Below, in pieces: positions 1-8,191 of a DNA stretch of 64,000 nucleotides (within the stretch, counting starts at the first letter, position 1; each line of letters opens with the position of its first letter). The DNA is from Marivivens donghaensis (GTDB lineage Bacteria; Pseudomonadota; Alphaproteobacteria; Rhodobacterales; Rhodobacteraceae), in contig NZ_JALNPR010000004.1 of assembly GCF_023541015.1 (NCBI RefSeq), positions 248,001-312,000 of the forward strand, read 5' to 3'. The position numbers and the translations under genes are program-made. The notes beneath the pieces are model-generated. The model made no database searches. It was not told the DNA's origin and worked only from the letters and a program-made list of their open reading frames with translations.

Positions 1-251
1 TCGGGCATTTGGCAGACCGTATTGCAGGGGGCGGTCCGTTTGTTGCGTCGTGGCCCCGCGGCGATCGTGGTTTGACTTCTGCTGAGGCTGCAGAATTGCA
101 GCGGCGCCTGAATGCTGCGGGATTTAACGCTGGGTCTGTAGACGGCAGGCCGGGGCCGCAGACTCGGTCAGCCCTTAGGGCATGGCAGAGCAGTGTGGGG
201 TTATCTGCGGATGGGCGCCCAACGCTCCATATGCTCGAACGGCTTCGCTAG
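1..251 (+). CDS. Lytic murein transglycosylase, C-terminal fragment (cut by window edge)
   Basis: Only the last ~83 codons lie in the window; the reading frame is open to the left edge. The visible part begins with [11 protein letters not shown], typical of the end of the MltB-type lytic transglycosylase catalytic domain, and continues into a peptidoglycan-binding domain of the PG_binding_1 type ([27 protein letters not shown]). Family knowledge: these periplasmic enzymes cleave the glycan strands of murein and release 1,6-anhydro-muropeptides. The gene converges with rppH and overlaps its 3' end by 4 bases. The catalytic domain is outside the window, so the subfamily is inferred. Confidence 0.8.
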   Translation, partial: GHLADRIAGGGPFVASWPRGDRGLTSAEAAELQRRLNAAGFNAGSVDGRPGPQTRSALRAWQSSVGLSADGRPTLHMLERLR

Positions 252-730
252 ATTTTGGGGCCGAGTTCCGCAAGCACCTGTTCATAAACGGCACGTTTGA
301 ACGGGACGATGGAGGCCACAACGTCGGCGGGATCGATCCATTTCCATTGGGTGAATTCAGGATGCTCAGTTGCGATGTTGACTTGCTCATCTGACCCTTT
401 GAAGCGCAGCAGGAACCATTTCTGTTCTTGCCCTTTGTAACGGCCTTTCCAAATGTTCGGGACCACATCATGCGGCAAATCATAGGCAACCCAGCCTTCG
501 GTTTCGGCATCGACGGTCACGAGGTCAGATGTAACGCCCGTTTCCTCCCACAGCTCGCGCAGGGCGGCGTCACGTGGGTCTTCGCCTTTGTCGATGCCGC
601 CTTGTGGCATTTGCCACGCATCTTGATCGCGGTCGTTGCGTTGACCGACAAAAATCCGCCCCTCTTGATTGACAAGCATAACGCCCACGCAAGGACGGTA
701 GGGGAGTGCAGCAATCTGTTCAGGGGTCAT
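248..730 (-). CDS. rppH: RNA pyrophosphohydrolase (Nudix)
   Basis: 160 residues, the usual length for RppH/NudH. The Nudix box is complete at residues 44-66 (G44, E50, R58-E59, E62-E63, G65), and the N-terminal [11 protein letters not shown] and QMPQGGID stretches are characteristic of RppH rather than other Nudix hydrolases. Family role: removes pyrophosphate from the 5' triphosphate end of mRNA, which starts 5'-end-dependent decay, and also hydrolyses dinucleoside polyphosphates. It is a single gene following the terminator of the gpmI-envC-ctpA operon, so it probably has its own promoter in 731-800. Confidence 0.92.
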   Translation of the reverse strand: MTPEQIAALPYRPCVGVMLVNQEGRIFVGQRNDRDQDAWQMPQGGIDKGEDPRDAALRELWEETGVTSDLVTVDAETEGWVAYDLPHDVVPNIWKGRYKGQEQKWFLLRFKGSDEQVNIATEHPEFTQWKWIDPADVVASIVPFKRAVYEQVLAELGPKI

Positions 731-800
731 CGTAGGAGCCTTTCAACGGTTTGGCAAAGTCTATCGCGCGACCACCATAAGGCCAAGCAGACAAACGAAA

Positions 801-828
801 AAGGGCAGCACGATTAGGTGCTGCCCTT
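801..828 (-). terminator. Rho-independent terminator of gpmI-envC-ctpA
   Basis: An 11-base perfect stem (801-811 with 818-828, core GGGCAGCAC/GTGCTGCCC) with a 6-base loop lies 20 bases behind the ctpA stop. On the minus strand it is followed by TTTTTCG, the expected U tract. Confidence 0.85.
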
Positions 829-848
829 GGGTTTAGAAGCGCGCGAAA

Positions 849-2180
849 TTACTCGCGATTGCCCAGTGCGCTCAATCCACGAAGGATGTCGATTGCATAG
901 GCCAACTGGTAATCCTCTTCGCGAAGGGCTGCCGTTGCTTCGGCGCGAGCTGCGTCTTCTTCGATTTGGCGGATTTCGTCTTCGGTCAGGCTATCGTTGT
1001 TCAGCGCGCCGCGCAGGTCTGCTTCGGACCGCATGTTTGGTGTATCCTCGGTCACCTCAACCGCAGGGCGCGGGCGTGGCTGTTGAACGATGATGTCTGG
1101 TTGGATGCCGAGCGATTGGATCGAACGGCCCGACGGCGTGTAGTAACGTGCTGTTGTCAAACGCATCGCGCCATCATCGCGCAGCGGCATGACGGTTTGT
1201 ACCGAACCTTTGCCAAACGATTTGGTGCCGACCACGATCGCGCGGCGGTGATCTTGGAGCGCACCTGATACGATTTCCGATGCAGATGCAGACCCGCCGT
1301 TGATCAGAACAACGATGGGCATGCCGTCAGTGATGTCACCTGGCGTCGCATTGTAGCGGTCGCCGTCAGCCGCGTTGCGGCCGCGGGTCGATACGATTTC
1401 ACCAGCATCAAGGAACGCGTCAGACACATAGATCGCCTGGTCAAGCAAGCCGCCAGGGTTGTTACGCAGATCAAGGATAACGCCGCTGACGTTTTCCTTG
1501 CCGCCAGCTTCTTCGATCTGAGCCTCAAAGCCAGAGATCAGGTCGTCGTAGGTCTGACCGCTAAAGGTCGCGATGCGGAGGACGACAGCATCGCCTTCGG
1601 TCCGTGCGCGAACGGCTGTGAGTTTGATTGTGTCGCGGATGATCGAAACTTCAAAGGGTTCTGTTTCACCTTCCCGCACGACGGTCAGGATGATCTCGGA
1701 CCCGACAGGGCCGCGCATCAGGTCAACCGCTTGATCCAGTGTGAGGCCCAAAAGGCTCTCGCCATCGACTTGGGTGATAAAGTCGCCCGAGAGAATGCCC
1801 GCAGCATCCGCTGGCGTTCCATCCATCGGGGAGACGACTTTGATCCAGCCTTCTTCTTGGGTCACTTCGATCCCCAAGCCGCCAAATTCACCCAAGGTTT
1901 GAATGCGCATATCTGCGGCAGCATCGGGGGATAGGTAGCTGGAGTGCGGGTCGAGGGATGTGAGCATCCCGTTGATCGCCGCCTCGATCAGCGCGGTTTC
2001 ATCGACTTCTTCGACGTACTGCGCGCGGATGCGTTCGAAAATATCGCCAAACAGATCAAGCTGTTCATAGACCGTTGAATTGCGGTCGGCCTCTTGAGCG
2101 ATCAAGGGGCCAGCGATCTGCGTTGTAGCCAGAAGACCAAGAATGGTGCCCGACGCTGCCGCAATGGCGAATTTCTTCAT
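849..2180 (-). CDS. ctpA: S41 C-terminal processing peptidase
   Basis: 443 residues from the ATG at 2180, which has GAGTGAGG eight bases upstream; a GTG at 2192 is also in frame and would add four residues. A signal peptide or membrane anchor lies at about 3-28, then a PDZ domain (about 90-165) and the S41 protease core. The catalytic Ser-Lys pair is visible: S299 in GGSASASE and K324 in FGKGSVQ, with D310 at the position matching Prc/Tsp. Family role: periplasmic endoprotease that trims proteins at the C terminus and often controls levels of murein hydrolases. It is translationally coupled to the EnvC-like gene upstream, which fits a cell-wall role. Confidence 0.93.
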   Translation of the reverse strand: MKKFAIAAASGTILGLLATTQIAGPLIAQEADRNSTVYEQLDLFGDIFERIRAQYVEEVDETALIEAAINGMLTSLDPHSSYLSPDAAADMRIQTLGEFGGLGIEVTQEEGWIKVVSPMDGTPADAAGILSGDFITQVDGESLLGLTLDQAVDLMRGPVGSEIILTVVREGETEPFEVSIIRDTIKLTAVRARTEGDAVVLRIATFSGQTYDDLISGFEAQIEEAGGKENVSGVILDLRNNPGGLLDQAIYVSDAFLDAGEIVSTRGRNAADGDRYNATPGDITDGMPIVVLINGGSASASEIVSGALQDHRRAIVVGTKSFGKGSVQTVMPLRDDGAMRLTTARYYTPSGRSIQSLGIQPDIIVQQPRPRPAVEVTEDTPNMRSEADLRGALNNDSLTEDEIRQIEEDAARAEATAALREEDYQLAYAIDILRGLSALGNRE

Positions 2181-2188
2181 AGTATACC

Positions 2189-3310
2189 TCACTCCATCGC
2201 GAACCAGATCGCGGGGTCTACCGGAGATTGCCCTTCTCGTACCTCAAGATAAAGGGTTTCCGTGGCCCGAATGCCTGATCCGTTCTCTAAATCGGTCAAA
2301 ATCTCGTCAACTAGGGGTGAATCTCCACCCATCATGCCCACCGGTGATCCAGCGGGCAGAACTTCACCTACTTGGCCAAACGTTTCAGCGAGGCCCGCGT
2401 AAACAAAAAGGATGTCTGCGGCGGGCTCAGTGATCACCACGTTTCCATAATCGAGCAGCGGTCCTTTGAACCGCAACGTGGCTGCGACAGGTGTCGTGAC
2501 GAGGACGCGGGGCTGCGTCGCCAAAAGGACCCCAGGGCGGCTAATCCCTGCGAGGTCTTCTTCGTTGAAGCCACGGAGGATGCGCCCTTGGACAGGAAGG
2601 GGAATGTTGCCCCGCATCGACAGTGCGTCGGGCGATGGAATGTCCATTTCCTCACCAATGGTGTCATTCAGACCGCTCGCAAACGCATCGAGCGTTTCGG
2701 CAGAGGAAATGAGGAGCGCGGTTTGAATAGCGTCTTCGGTGAAACGCTGCGGTAGGTCGGTGCGGTCGGATATTGCTGCGCTTAATGAGGCGCGAGCGGT
2801 CTGAGCTCCGTCCAGCCCTTGGCGCAATTTATCGGCTGCGTTGTCCTGCAGATCGCGCAACAGTGCGACTTCTTCGAGTTGAGAGCGCAGTTTGGTGACG
2901 TCTTGTTGCAGGGCAGGGGTCACATCTGCGAGGATCATGCCAGACCGCGCTGTTCCCGTTGGCCCGCTTGGGTGCAGCAACAGCACGGGCGCAGGTGCAC
3001 GGCCCATTGAAAGCAGAACGCCGAGCAATTGCGCGACTTCATCCGATTTTGCGTCCAGTTCGGTCTCAAGCGCTTCTTGCCGAATGGCGGCTTGGCGAAG
3101 CCCCGCGCGAAGAGCGACGAGGCCGTCCTCGTAGGCTTTGACCGTTTCAGTCAGAGCGGACACCCTGTCGCGTGCAGTGTCTGCCTCTTGGAGCATGACA
3201 CTCGCGCCCTCGATCCGTGCCGCAGCAGCAAGGGCTGCTTGGCCCGGATCTGCCTCAGCAAAGGCGGTTCCAGTCCAAAGCGATAGGACGAGAGTGGTCG
3301 TGCGGATCAT
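2189..3310 (-). CDS. envC: EnvC-like murein hydrolase activator with degenerate LytM domain
   Basis: 373 residues: signal peptide (to about residue 18, AFA|EAD), a long heptad-rich coiled coil (about 25-215), and a C-terminal LytM/M23 fold (about 245-370). The zinc-binding residues of active M23 peptidases are missing: the usual VxxH appears as VVITEP, YxHL appears as YAGL, and HLHFEVR appears as TLYLEVR. This matches EnvC, which does not cut murein itself but activates periplasmic amidases (AmiA/AmiB type) at the division site. Overlaps the gpmI stop by 4 bases and precedes ctpA directly. It could also be called a non-peptidase M23 homologue; the partner amidase is not in this window. Confidence 0.85.
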   Translation of the reverse strand: MIRTTTLVLSLWTGTAFAEADPGQAALAAAARIEGASVMLQEADTARDRVSALTETVKAYEDGLVALRAGLRQAAIRQEALETELDAKSDEVAQLLGVLLSMGRAPAPVLLLHPSGPTGTARSGMILADVTPALQQDVTKLRSQLEEVALLRDLQDNAADKLRQGLDGAQTARASLSAAISDRTDLPQRFTEDAIQTALLISSAETLDAFASGLNDTIGEEMDIPSPDALSMRGNIPLPVQGRILRGFNEEDLAGISRPGVLLATQPRVLVTTPVAATLRFKGPLLDYGNVVITEPAADILFVYAGLAETFGQVGEVLPAGSPVGMMGGDSPLVDEILTDLENGSGIRATETLYLEVREGQSPVDPAIWFAME

Positions 3311-4830
3311 CGGATGAGCAGGCTCTGTCCAGTCATTTCGTCGGGCTGCGGAAGCTCCATCAGGTCCAGCAGGGTTGGTGCGAGGTCAGCCAAACGTCCG
3401 TTGCGTAGCGTCACGCCTTTGGGCCCACCAAAGACTGCCACTGGAACTGGGTTGAGCGTGTGCGCGGTATGTGCGCCGCCTGTTTCTGGATCGATCATCA
3501 TTTCGCAGTTGCCATGGTCCGCGGTGATGACCATTGCTCCACCAGCTTTTTCCAAGGCTTCGACAACTTTAGCCAAACCTTGATCGACGGCTTCGCAGGC
3601 TTTCATCGCGGCTTGCAGGTCGCCAGTGTGTCCGACCATGTCAGGGTTTGCATAGTTGGTGACGATCAGGTCGTAGCCTTGTTCGATCGCTTCCACGAAT
3701 TTCGCAGTCACTTCGGGCGCTGACATCTCTGGCTGAAGATCATAGGTCGCAACCTTCGGCGACAACGGCATAAAGCGGTCTTCGCCGACTTCAGGCGTTT
3801 CCTTGCCGCCGTTAAGGAAGAACGTGACGTGCGGATATTTCTCGGTTTCTGCCAGTCGGAACTGGGTCAGACCTTGCTTTGCAACCCATTCGCCCAAGGT
3901 GTTCACGATCTTGCGCTTAGGAAAAACGGTTTCGAACCATGCGTTGTGATCGACGGAATATTCGACCATGCCCAGTCGCGCTGCAAACGGCGGCAGCGCG
4001 CCGCGATCAAACCCAGAAAAGTCTGGCTGTGCCATGGCCGCAAGGATTTCGCGGGCGCGGTCGGCGCGGAAATTCAAACAGAACAAACCGTCGCCAGATT
4101 GAACACCAGTATATCCTTCGATCACGGTTGCTTGGATGAATTCGTCGGTTTCGCCGCGGGCAAAGGCGTTTGCAACAGCGGTTGCCGCGTCCGGCGCGGT
4201 GAACGCGCCTTTGGCGTCGATCATCGCGTGGTATGCGGTCGACACACGTTCCCAACGGTTGTCGCGGTCCATGGCAAAGTAGCGACCAGTGACCGACGCA
4301 ACGGTGCAGCCTTCGGGCAGTCGCGCCAAGAGATCAGCCATGAAAACGTCTGCCGATTTCGGTGCAACATCGCGCCCGTCAGTGATCGCATGGAGGGCGA
4401 CCGGAAGGCCCGCGTCGGTCAAAACTTTTGCGGCTGCGATGATGTGTTCGATGTGGCCGTGAACACCGCCGTCCGAGACGACACCCATCAAATGAGCCTG
4501 CCCGCCTGTTTCTTTCAACTTGGTAATGAAGGCCAAGATGCCCTCGGTTTTGCCAAAGGAACCGTCCTCAATCGAAAGGTCGATCTGGCCTAGGTCCATA
4601 GCAACGACACGGCCTGCGCCAATATTTGTGTGACCGACTTCAGAGTTACCCATTTGCCCGCTGGGGAGGCCGACATCGGGACCGTGGGTGATCAACTCTG
4701 CCGTAGGGCAGGTTGCTATGATGCGGTCAAAGGTGGGTGTGTCCGCGAGTGCAGGTGCGTTAGCAGTCGCGTCAGGGCGATTGCCCCAGCCATCCAGAAT
4801 ACACAGAACAACGGGTTTGGGTCGGGTCAT
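3307..4830 (-). CDS. gpmI: 2,3-bisphosphoglycerate-independent phosphoglycerate mutase
   Basis: 507 residues from the ATG at 4830, which follows AGAGGAGC; the frame is open upstream to 4878 but without a ribosome site. Motifs: LCILDGWG at the start (metal ligand Asp13), phosphorylated Ser63 in QMGNSEVGH, and the C-terminal TADHGNCE and GGAHTAHTLNPVP metal ligands. Reaction: interconverts 3- and 2-phosphoglycerate in the cytoplasm through a phosphoserine, with two Mn ions. First gene of the gpmI-envC-ctpA operon, an arrangement common in alphaproteobacteria that has no obvious metabolic logic. Confidence 0.96.
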   Translation of the reverse strand: MTRPKPVVLCILDGWGNRPDATANAPALADTPTFDRIIATCPTAELITHGPDVGLPSGQMGNSEVGHTNIGAGRVVAMDLGQIDLSIEDGSFGKTEGILAFITKLKETGGQAHLMGVVSDGGVHGHIEHIIAAAKVLTDAGLPVALHAITDGRDVAPKSADVFMADLLARLPEGCTVASVTGRYFAMDRDNRWERVSTAYHAMIDAKGAFTAPDAATAVANAFARGETDEFIQATVIEGYTGVQSGDGLFCLNFRADRAREILAAMAQPDFSGFDRGALPPFAARLGMVEYSVDHNAWFETVFPKRKIVNTLGEWVAKQGLTQFRLAETEKYPHVTFFLNGGKETPEVGEDRFMPLSPKVATYDLQPEMSAPEVTAKFVEAIEQGYDLIVTNYANPDMVGHTGDLQAAMKACEAVDQGLAKVVEALEKAGGAMVITADHGNCEMMIDPETGGAHTAHTLNPVPVAVFGGPKGVTLRNGRLADLAPTLLDLMELPQPDEMTGQSLLIR

Positions 4831-4920
4831 GGTTTGCTCCTCTGGGTTCGGCTCCGTCTTAACGTCCCCTAAAGTCAAGGAACAGCCCTCGCCGCTATGA
4901 TCGACAAAATTCGGCGTGAT

Positions 4921-5898
4921 CTATCCCGCGCCGATCAAAGCACCTGCTGCAAACACGAGCGCACCGCCAAGGACCACTTGGAATGCGGCGCGCAAAAACG
5001 GCGTGTCCATGTAGCGGTTCTGAATCCAAACGATGGCCCACAGTTCAACAAAGACTACGGCGAAGGCGATCATAGTCGCGGTCCAAAAATGCGGGATCAA
5101 ATAGGGTAGCGCGTGTCCAAGACCGCCCAATGTGGTCATCACGCCTGCCGCGATGCCGCGCTTCACTGGGGAACCTCGGCCGGAGATTTGGCCGTCATCC
5201 GATGCGGCCTCGGTAAAGCCCATCGAGATACCAGCGCCGATTGACGCCGCGAGGCCAACGAGGAAAGTCGTATGCGTGTTTTGTGTCGCAAAAGCCGTCG
5301 CAAAAATCGGCGCGAGGGTGGAAACCGAGCCGTCCATGAGACCCGCAAGGCCAGGCTGGACCCAAGTGAGAACGAACTGGCGGTGGGCTTCGTCTGCTTC
5401 TTCGTCGCGCGTCGTTTCCGTCAGGTGAGTTTGTTCGAGCGTGACCGCCGACTCTCCGTGATTGGCCTCGGCCGCGGCGAGGTCACCCAGCAATTTACGT
5501 GTGCCCACATCCGAGGTGCGCTTGGCCGCCGCGAGGTAAAACCGTTCAGCTTGCTTCTCCATTGCAGCTGCTTCTGACCGCATGGTTTCGAGGCCGAGGT
5601 TTTCAACCAGCCAAATTGGGCGACGCGCGTAATAGCCGGAAACGTGCTCACGACGGATGAGCGGGATCACACCGCCAAACCGACGTTCATGTTCGTCGAT
5701 CAATCGGCGACGGTGCTCATCTTCTTCTGCGGCCATGCCATCAAAGATCGCTGCAGAGGCAGGAAAATCCGCCCGAAGCCGTTCAGCATACATGCGATAA
5801 ATTTGCGCATCATCCTCTTCCGAGGAAATGGCGAGGGCCAGAATTTCTTGCTCTGTAAGGTCGGAAAAGCGGCGTCGGCTCGAGAAACCGGGGATCAT
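4921..5898 (-). CDS. mbfA: Membrane-bound ferritin, iron exporter (ferritin-like plus VIT1 domain)
   Basis: 325 residues from the ATG at 5898, chosen because GGAG lies six bases upstream; an ATG at 5910 is in frame too. The N-terminal half is a ferritin-like four-helix domain rich in Glu/His (SSEEDDAQIY, AAEEDEHRRR, AAAEANHGES); the C-terminal half has about five membrane helices of the VIT1/CCC1 family (PGLAGLMDGSVSTLAPIFA). MbfA of Bradyrhizobium and Agrobacterium exports iron and protects against iron and peroxide stress, under control of Irr. Here the upstream region (5899-6058) carries several palindromes shared with the divergent small gene. Only a left half-site TTTAGAA of the Irr ICE motif is visible (6023-6029). 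Confidence 0.9.
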   Translation of the reverse strand: MIPGFSSRRRFSDLTEQEILALAISSEEDDAQIYRMYAERLRADFPASAAIFDGMAAEEDEHRRRLIDEHERRFGGVIPLIRREHVSGYYARRPIWLVENLGLETMRSEAAAMEKQAERFYLAAAKRTSDVGTRKLLGDLAAAEANHGESAVTLEQTHLTETTRDEEADEAHRQFVLTWVQPGLAGLMDGSVSTLAPIFATAFATQNTHTTFLVGLAASIGAGISMGFTEAASDDGQISGRGSPVKRGIAAGVMTTLGGLGHALPYLIPHFWTATMIAFAVVFVELWAIVWIQNRYMDTPFLRAAFQVVLGGALVFAAGALIGAG

Positions 5899-5976
5899 TG
5901 AGCGCTCCATTCTCTGATTGAGGCCACCCTAGACCTTTCTGAGGCAGGTGCAACGGAGACCAGTTGCCGCACGAAC

Positions 5977-5992
5977 TGAACTGATCGGTTCA
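5977..5992. promoter_or_regulatory. 16-bp palindrome, probable TetR-family operator copy 1
   Basis: TGAACTGATCGGTTCA, arms TGAAC/GTTCA. Its reverse complement matches 13 of 16 bases of a sequence at 6258-6273, directly in front of the tetR gene. It lies between divergent mbfA (start 5898) and the small secreted protein (start 6059), so either or both could be controlled. Confidence 0.55.
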
Positions 5993-5993
5993 T

Positions 5994-6025
5994 TTTTGTA
6001 TTTACAAAACCAAACAGTTTAGTTT
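5994..6025. promoter_or_regulatory. Two further adjoining palindromes in the mbfA intergenic region
   Basis: TTTTGTATTTACAAAA (5994-6009) is a perfect inverted repeat with 7-base arms. AAACCAAACAGTTTAGTTT (6007-6025) is a near-perfect one (AAACnAAAC / GTTTnGTTT) and overlaps it by 3 bases. Both are AT-rich and sit where promoter elements of the two divergent genes are expected. The binding protein is unknown. Confidence 0.4.
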
Positions 6026-6058
6026 AGAAATCGACTCATCCCAGTTATGAGGTCTGAT

Positions 6059-6238
6059 ATGAAACTCCTTCCTGCCCTTACCGCTGCCACACTGATGTTC
6101 GTCTCTTCGCCTGTCTTAGCGATGGGTGGACCGATGCAATTCCCGAACCTGACGTGGCCGCAGAACCCTGCGCCTGAGACGACGCAAGGTTGTTTCGATG
6201 CCACGTCGCTACAAGCTGGCGTTTGCGCTCAAGAATAA
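6059..6238 (+). CDS. Small secreted protein of unknown function
   Basis: 59 residues from the ATG at 6059, which has GAGG seven bases upstream; an in-frame ATG at 6047 lacks this. The first 21 residues form a clear Sec signal peptide (hydrophobic LLPALTAATLMFVSS, cleavage after VLA or LAM). The mature peptide is about 38 residues, rich in Pro, Gln and Met (MGGPMQFPNL, WPQNPAPE), with two cysteines that could pair. I do not recognise a family. It is divergent from mbfA and directly upstream of tetR, with a palindrome in its promoter region resembling the one before tetR, so it may belong to the TetR regulon. Confidence 0.6.
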   Translation: MKLLPALTAATLMFVSSPVLAMGGPMQFPNLTWPQNPAPETTQGCFDATSLQAGVCAQE

Positions 6239-6248
6239 GGCGATGCCT

Positions 6249-6291
6249 TGTTTGATCTGAACCGAGCGGTTTATAATGTGGCTCGGTTCAG
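6249..6291 (+). promoter_or_regulatory. tetR promoter with overlapping operator
   Basis: A perfect 10-bp inverted repeat, CTGAACCGAG (6257-6266) and CTCGGTTCAG (6282-6291), brackets a TATAAT -10 box (6272-6277). TTGTTT at 6249-6254 is spaced exactly 17 bp from it as the -35 element. The first arm also starts a 16-bp palindrome resembling the one at 5977-5992. A repressor bound here would block RNA polymerase, so autoregulation is the natural reading. Confidence 0.65.
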
Positions 6292-6302
6292 ACGGAGGCA
6301 TC

Positions 6303-6920
6303 ATGCCCGACGACAGTCAGGAAATTAAACGAGGACGTAAGTTCGAGCAGGTCCTTGAAGGTGCCCGCGAGATATTCCTCAAAGACGGCTTTGACGGGGC
6401 GAGCGTGGATGACATCTCGAAAGCCGCAGGCGTATCCAAGGCAACGCTTTACAGCTATTTCCCTGACAAACGCCTCTTGTTTATGGAGGTTGCGCGGAAC
6501 GAATGTGCGGTTCAAGCGGATACGGCGACGGCCAAAGTGAACGTTTCTCTGCCTGCGCGCGACGTTCTGCGCTTTGCTGGGTATGAGATGATCAACATCA
6601 TGTCTCAGACGTTCAACACGCGTATGTACCGGATGTGCATGGCTGAATCCGAGCGGTTTCCCGAAGTGGGTCGCCAGTTTTACGATTGTGGCCCAGCGCT
6701 AGTTCGTTCCCGCATTGTTTATTTTCTAAAGCAGTACGTTGAACGTGGTGAACTAAAGATCCAAGATTTTGAGCTCGCCGCCGATCAGTTTCAGGCCCTA
6801 TGCAAAGTCGATCTGATGGATCGCGTGATGTTTCTACACGACGTTCCTGTCGCTGAGGCTGACAAGGCGCGTGTTGTCGATGGCGCTGTTGAGATGTTCA
6901 TGGCTCGCTACGGGGCCTAG
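6303..6920 (+). CDS. TetR/AcrR-family transcriptional regulator
   Basis: 205 residues from the ATG at 6303, preceded by GGAGG (6294-6298). The N-terminal helix-turn-helix is typical (ILxxAxxxF-like GAREIFLKDGFDGASV, then SKAAGVSKATLYSYFPDK, about residues 17-55). The C-terminal half (FNTRMYRMCMAESERFPEVG) resembles AcrR-type ligand domains. Ligand unknown. The operator-like repeats in its own promoter and in the mbfA intergenic region suggest a small regulon of tetR, the secreted peptide and possibly mbfA. Ends at a bidirectional terminator shared with adhC. Confidence 0.88.
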   Translation: MPDDSQEIKRGRKFEQVLEGAREIFLKDGFDGASVDDISKAAGVSKATLYSYFPDKRLLFMEVARNECAVQADTATAKVNVSLPARDVLRFAGYEMINIMSQTFNTRMYRMCMAESERFPEVGRQFYDCGPALVRSRIVYFLKQYVERGELKIQDFELAADQFQALCKVDLMDRVMFLHDVPVAEADKARVVDGAVEMFMARYGA

Positions 6921-6939
6921 ATCGCCAACTGAACAAATG

Positions 6940-6966
6940 AAAAGCCCCGCTAGAAGCGGGGCTTTT
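6940..6966. terminator. Bidirectional terminator between tetR and adhC
   Basis: AAAAGCCCCGC / GCGGGGCTTTT, an 11-base stem with a 5-base loop (TAGAA) and T runs on both strands. It serves both converging genes. Confidence 0.88.
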
Positions 6967-6971
6967 GCGTT

Positions 6972-8084
6972 TTAGAAGATCACGACCGAACGGATCGATT
7001 CACCCGCATGCATCAGGTCGAAGCCTTTGTTGATGTCTTCGAGAGGCATCGTGTGGGTGATCATCGGATCGATCTCGATCTTACCGTCCATGTACCAATC
7101 GACGATTTTCGGCACGTCAGTGCGACCGCGAGCGCCACCAAATGCGGTGCCGCGCCAGCTGCGACCAGTGACAAGCTGGAACGGACGTGTGCTGATTTCT
7201 GCACCAGCAGGTGCCACACCGATGATGATCGATTCACCCCAGCCTTTGTGCGCGGATTCCAGAGCGGTGCGCATGACGTTTACGTTGCCTGTTGCGTCAA
7301 ACGTGTAGTCCGCGCCACCTTTGGTCAGCGCAACGAGGTAGGCCACCAGATCACCGTCAACCTCAGCTGGGTTCACGAAGTCGGTCATGCCAAAGCGGGT
7401 TGCCATGGGTACTTTGTCAGGGTTCAGATCAACGCCGACGATCTGGTCTGCGCCTGCAAGACGGAGGCCCTGAATTACGTTGAGGCCGATGCCACCAAGA
7501 CCAAAGACGATTGCGCGGCTGCCGATTTCGACTTTTGCGGTGTTGATAACCGCGCCGATACCCGTCGTGACGCCACAGCCGATGTAGCAAATCTTGTCGA
7601 ACGGCGCATCAGGGCGCACCTTCGCCAGTGCGATTTCAGGCAGAACTGTGTGGTTCGAGAAGGTCGAGCAACCCATGTAATGCAGGATCGGGGTGCCATC
7701 GAGCATCGAGAACCGCGATGTGCCGTCGGGCATAAGGCCCTGACCTTGGGTCGAACGGATCGACTGGCATAGGTTGGTCTTTGGATTGAGGCAGTATTCG
7801 CACTCGCGACATTCTGGCGTGTAGAGCGGAATAACGTGATCGCCTGGTTTGAGGCTGGTCACGCCCGGACCAACTTCGAGAACGACACCAGCGCCCTCGT
7901 GGCCGAGAATGGCAGGGAAGAGCCCCTCTGGGTCCGCGCCAGAAAGCGTGAATTCGTCGGTGTGACAAATGCCCGTAGCTTTGACTTCGATCAGGACCTC
8001 GCCCGCTTTCGGGCCTTCGAGGTTCACTTCCATAATCTCTAGTGGTTTGCCGGCTTCTACGGCAACTGCTGCACGGGTGCGCAT
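6972..8084 (-). CDS. adhC: S-(hydroxymethyl)glutathione dehydrogenase (class III alcohol dehydrogenase)
   Basis: 370 residues from the ATG at 8084, which follows GGGAGG; the frame extends to 8114 without support. Zinc ligands are all present: catalytic C40 in GICHTD and H62/E63 in GHEGAG; structural C92, C95, C98, C106. The NAD-binding GLGGIG loop and the class [15 protein letters not shown] stretch identify the formaldehyde branch. Reaction: oxidises S-hydroxymethylglutathione to S-formylglutathione, and reduces S-nitrosoglutathione. The next enzyme, S-formylglutathione hydrolase, is encoded at 35958 in this window and not beside it. Confidence 0.94.
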   Translation of the reverse strand: MRTRAAVAVEAGKPLEIMEVNLEGPKAGEVLIEVKATGICHTDEFTLSGADPEGLFPAILGHEGAGVVLEVGPGVTSLKPGDHVIPLYTPECRECEYCLNPKTNLCQSIRSTQGQGLMPDGTSRFSMLDGTPILHYMGCSTFSNHTVLPEIALAKVRPDAPFDKICYIGCGVTTGIGAVINTAKVEIGSRAIVFGLGGIGLNVIQGLRLAGADQIVGVDLNPDKVPMATRFGMTDFVNPAEVDGDLVAYLVALTKGGADYTFDATGNVNVMRTALESAHKGWGESIIIGVAPAGAEISTRPFQLVTGRSWRGTAFGGARGRTDVPKIVDWYMDGKIEIDPMITHTMPLEDINKGFDLMHAGESIRSVVIF

Positions 8085-8191
8085 GCGAAACCTCCCTTTT
8101 TGCAATTTCCGCAAAGGTGAACGATGCTAAAGTCCTATTCAACGGTATTTTTTCGGTTCGAATGTGGATGTGGATGATTGAAGTGAACTAG

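Noticed and set aside
3829-4593. 254-codon plus-strand open frame opposite gpmI
   Set aside because: Shadow of gpmI, Cys/His-rich random translation.
6023-6029. Irr/ICE box for mbfA
   Set aside because: Only the left half TTTAGAA is present; the right half TTCTAAA at the correct spacing is missing.
7008-7772. 254-codon plus-strand open frame opposite adhC
   Set aside because: Shadow of adhC; no start signal and no domain.
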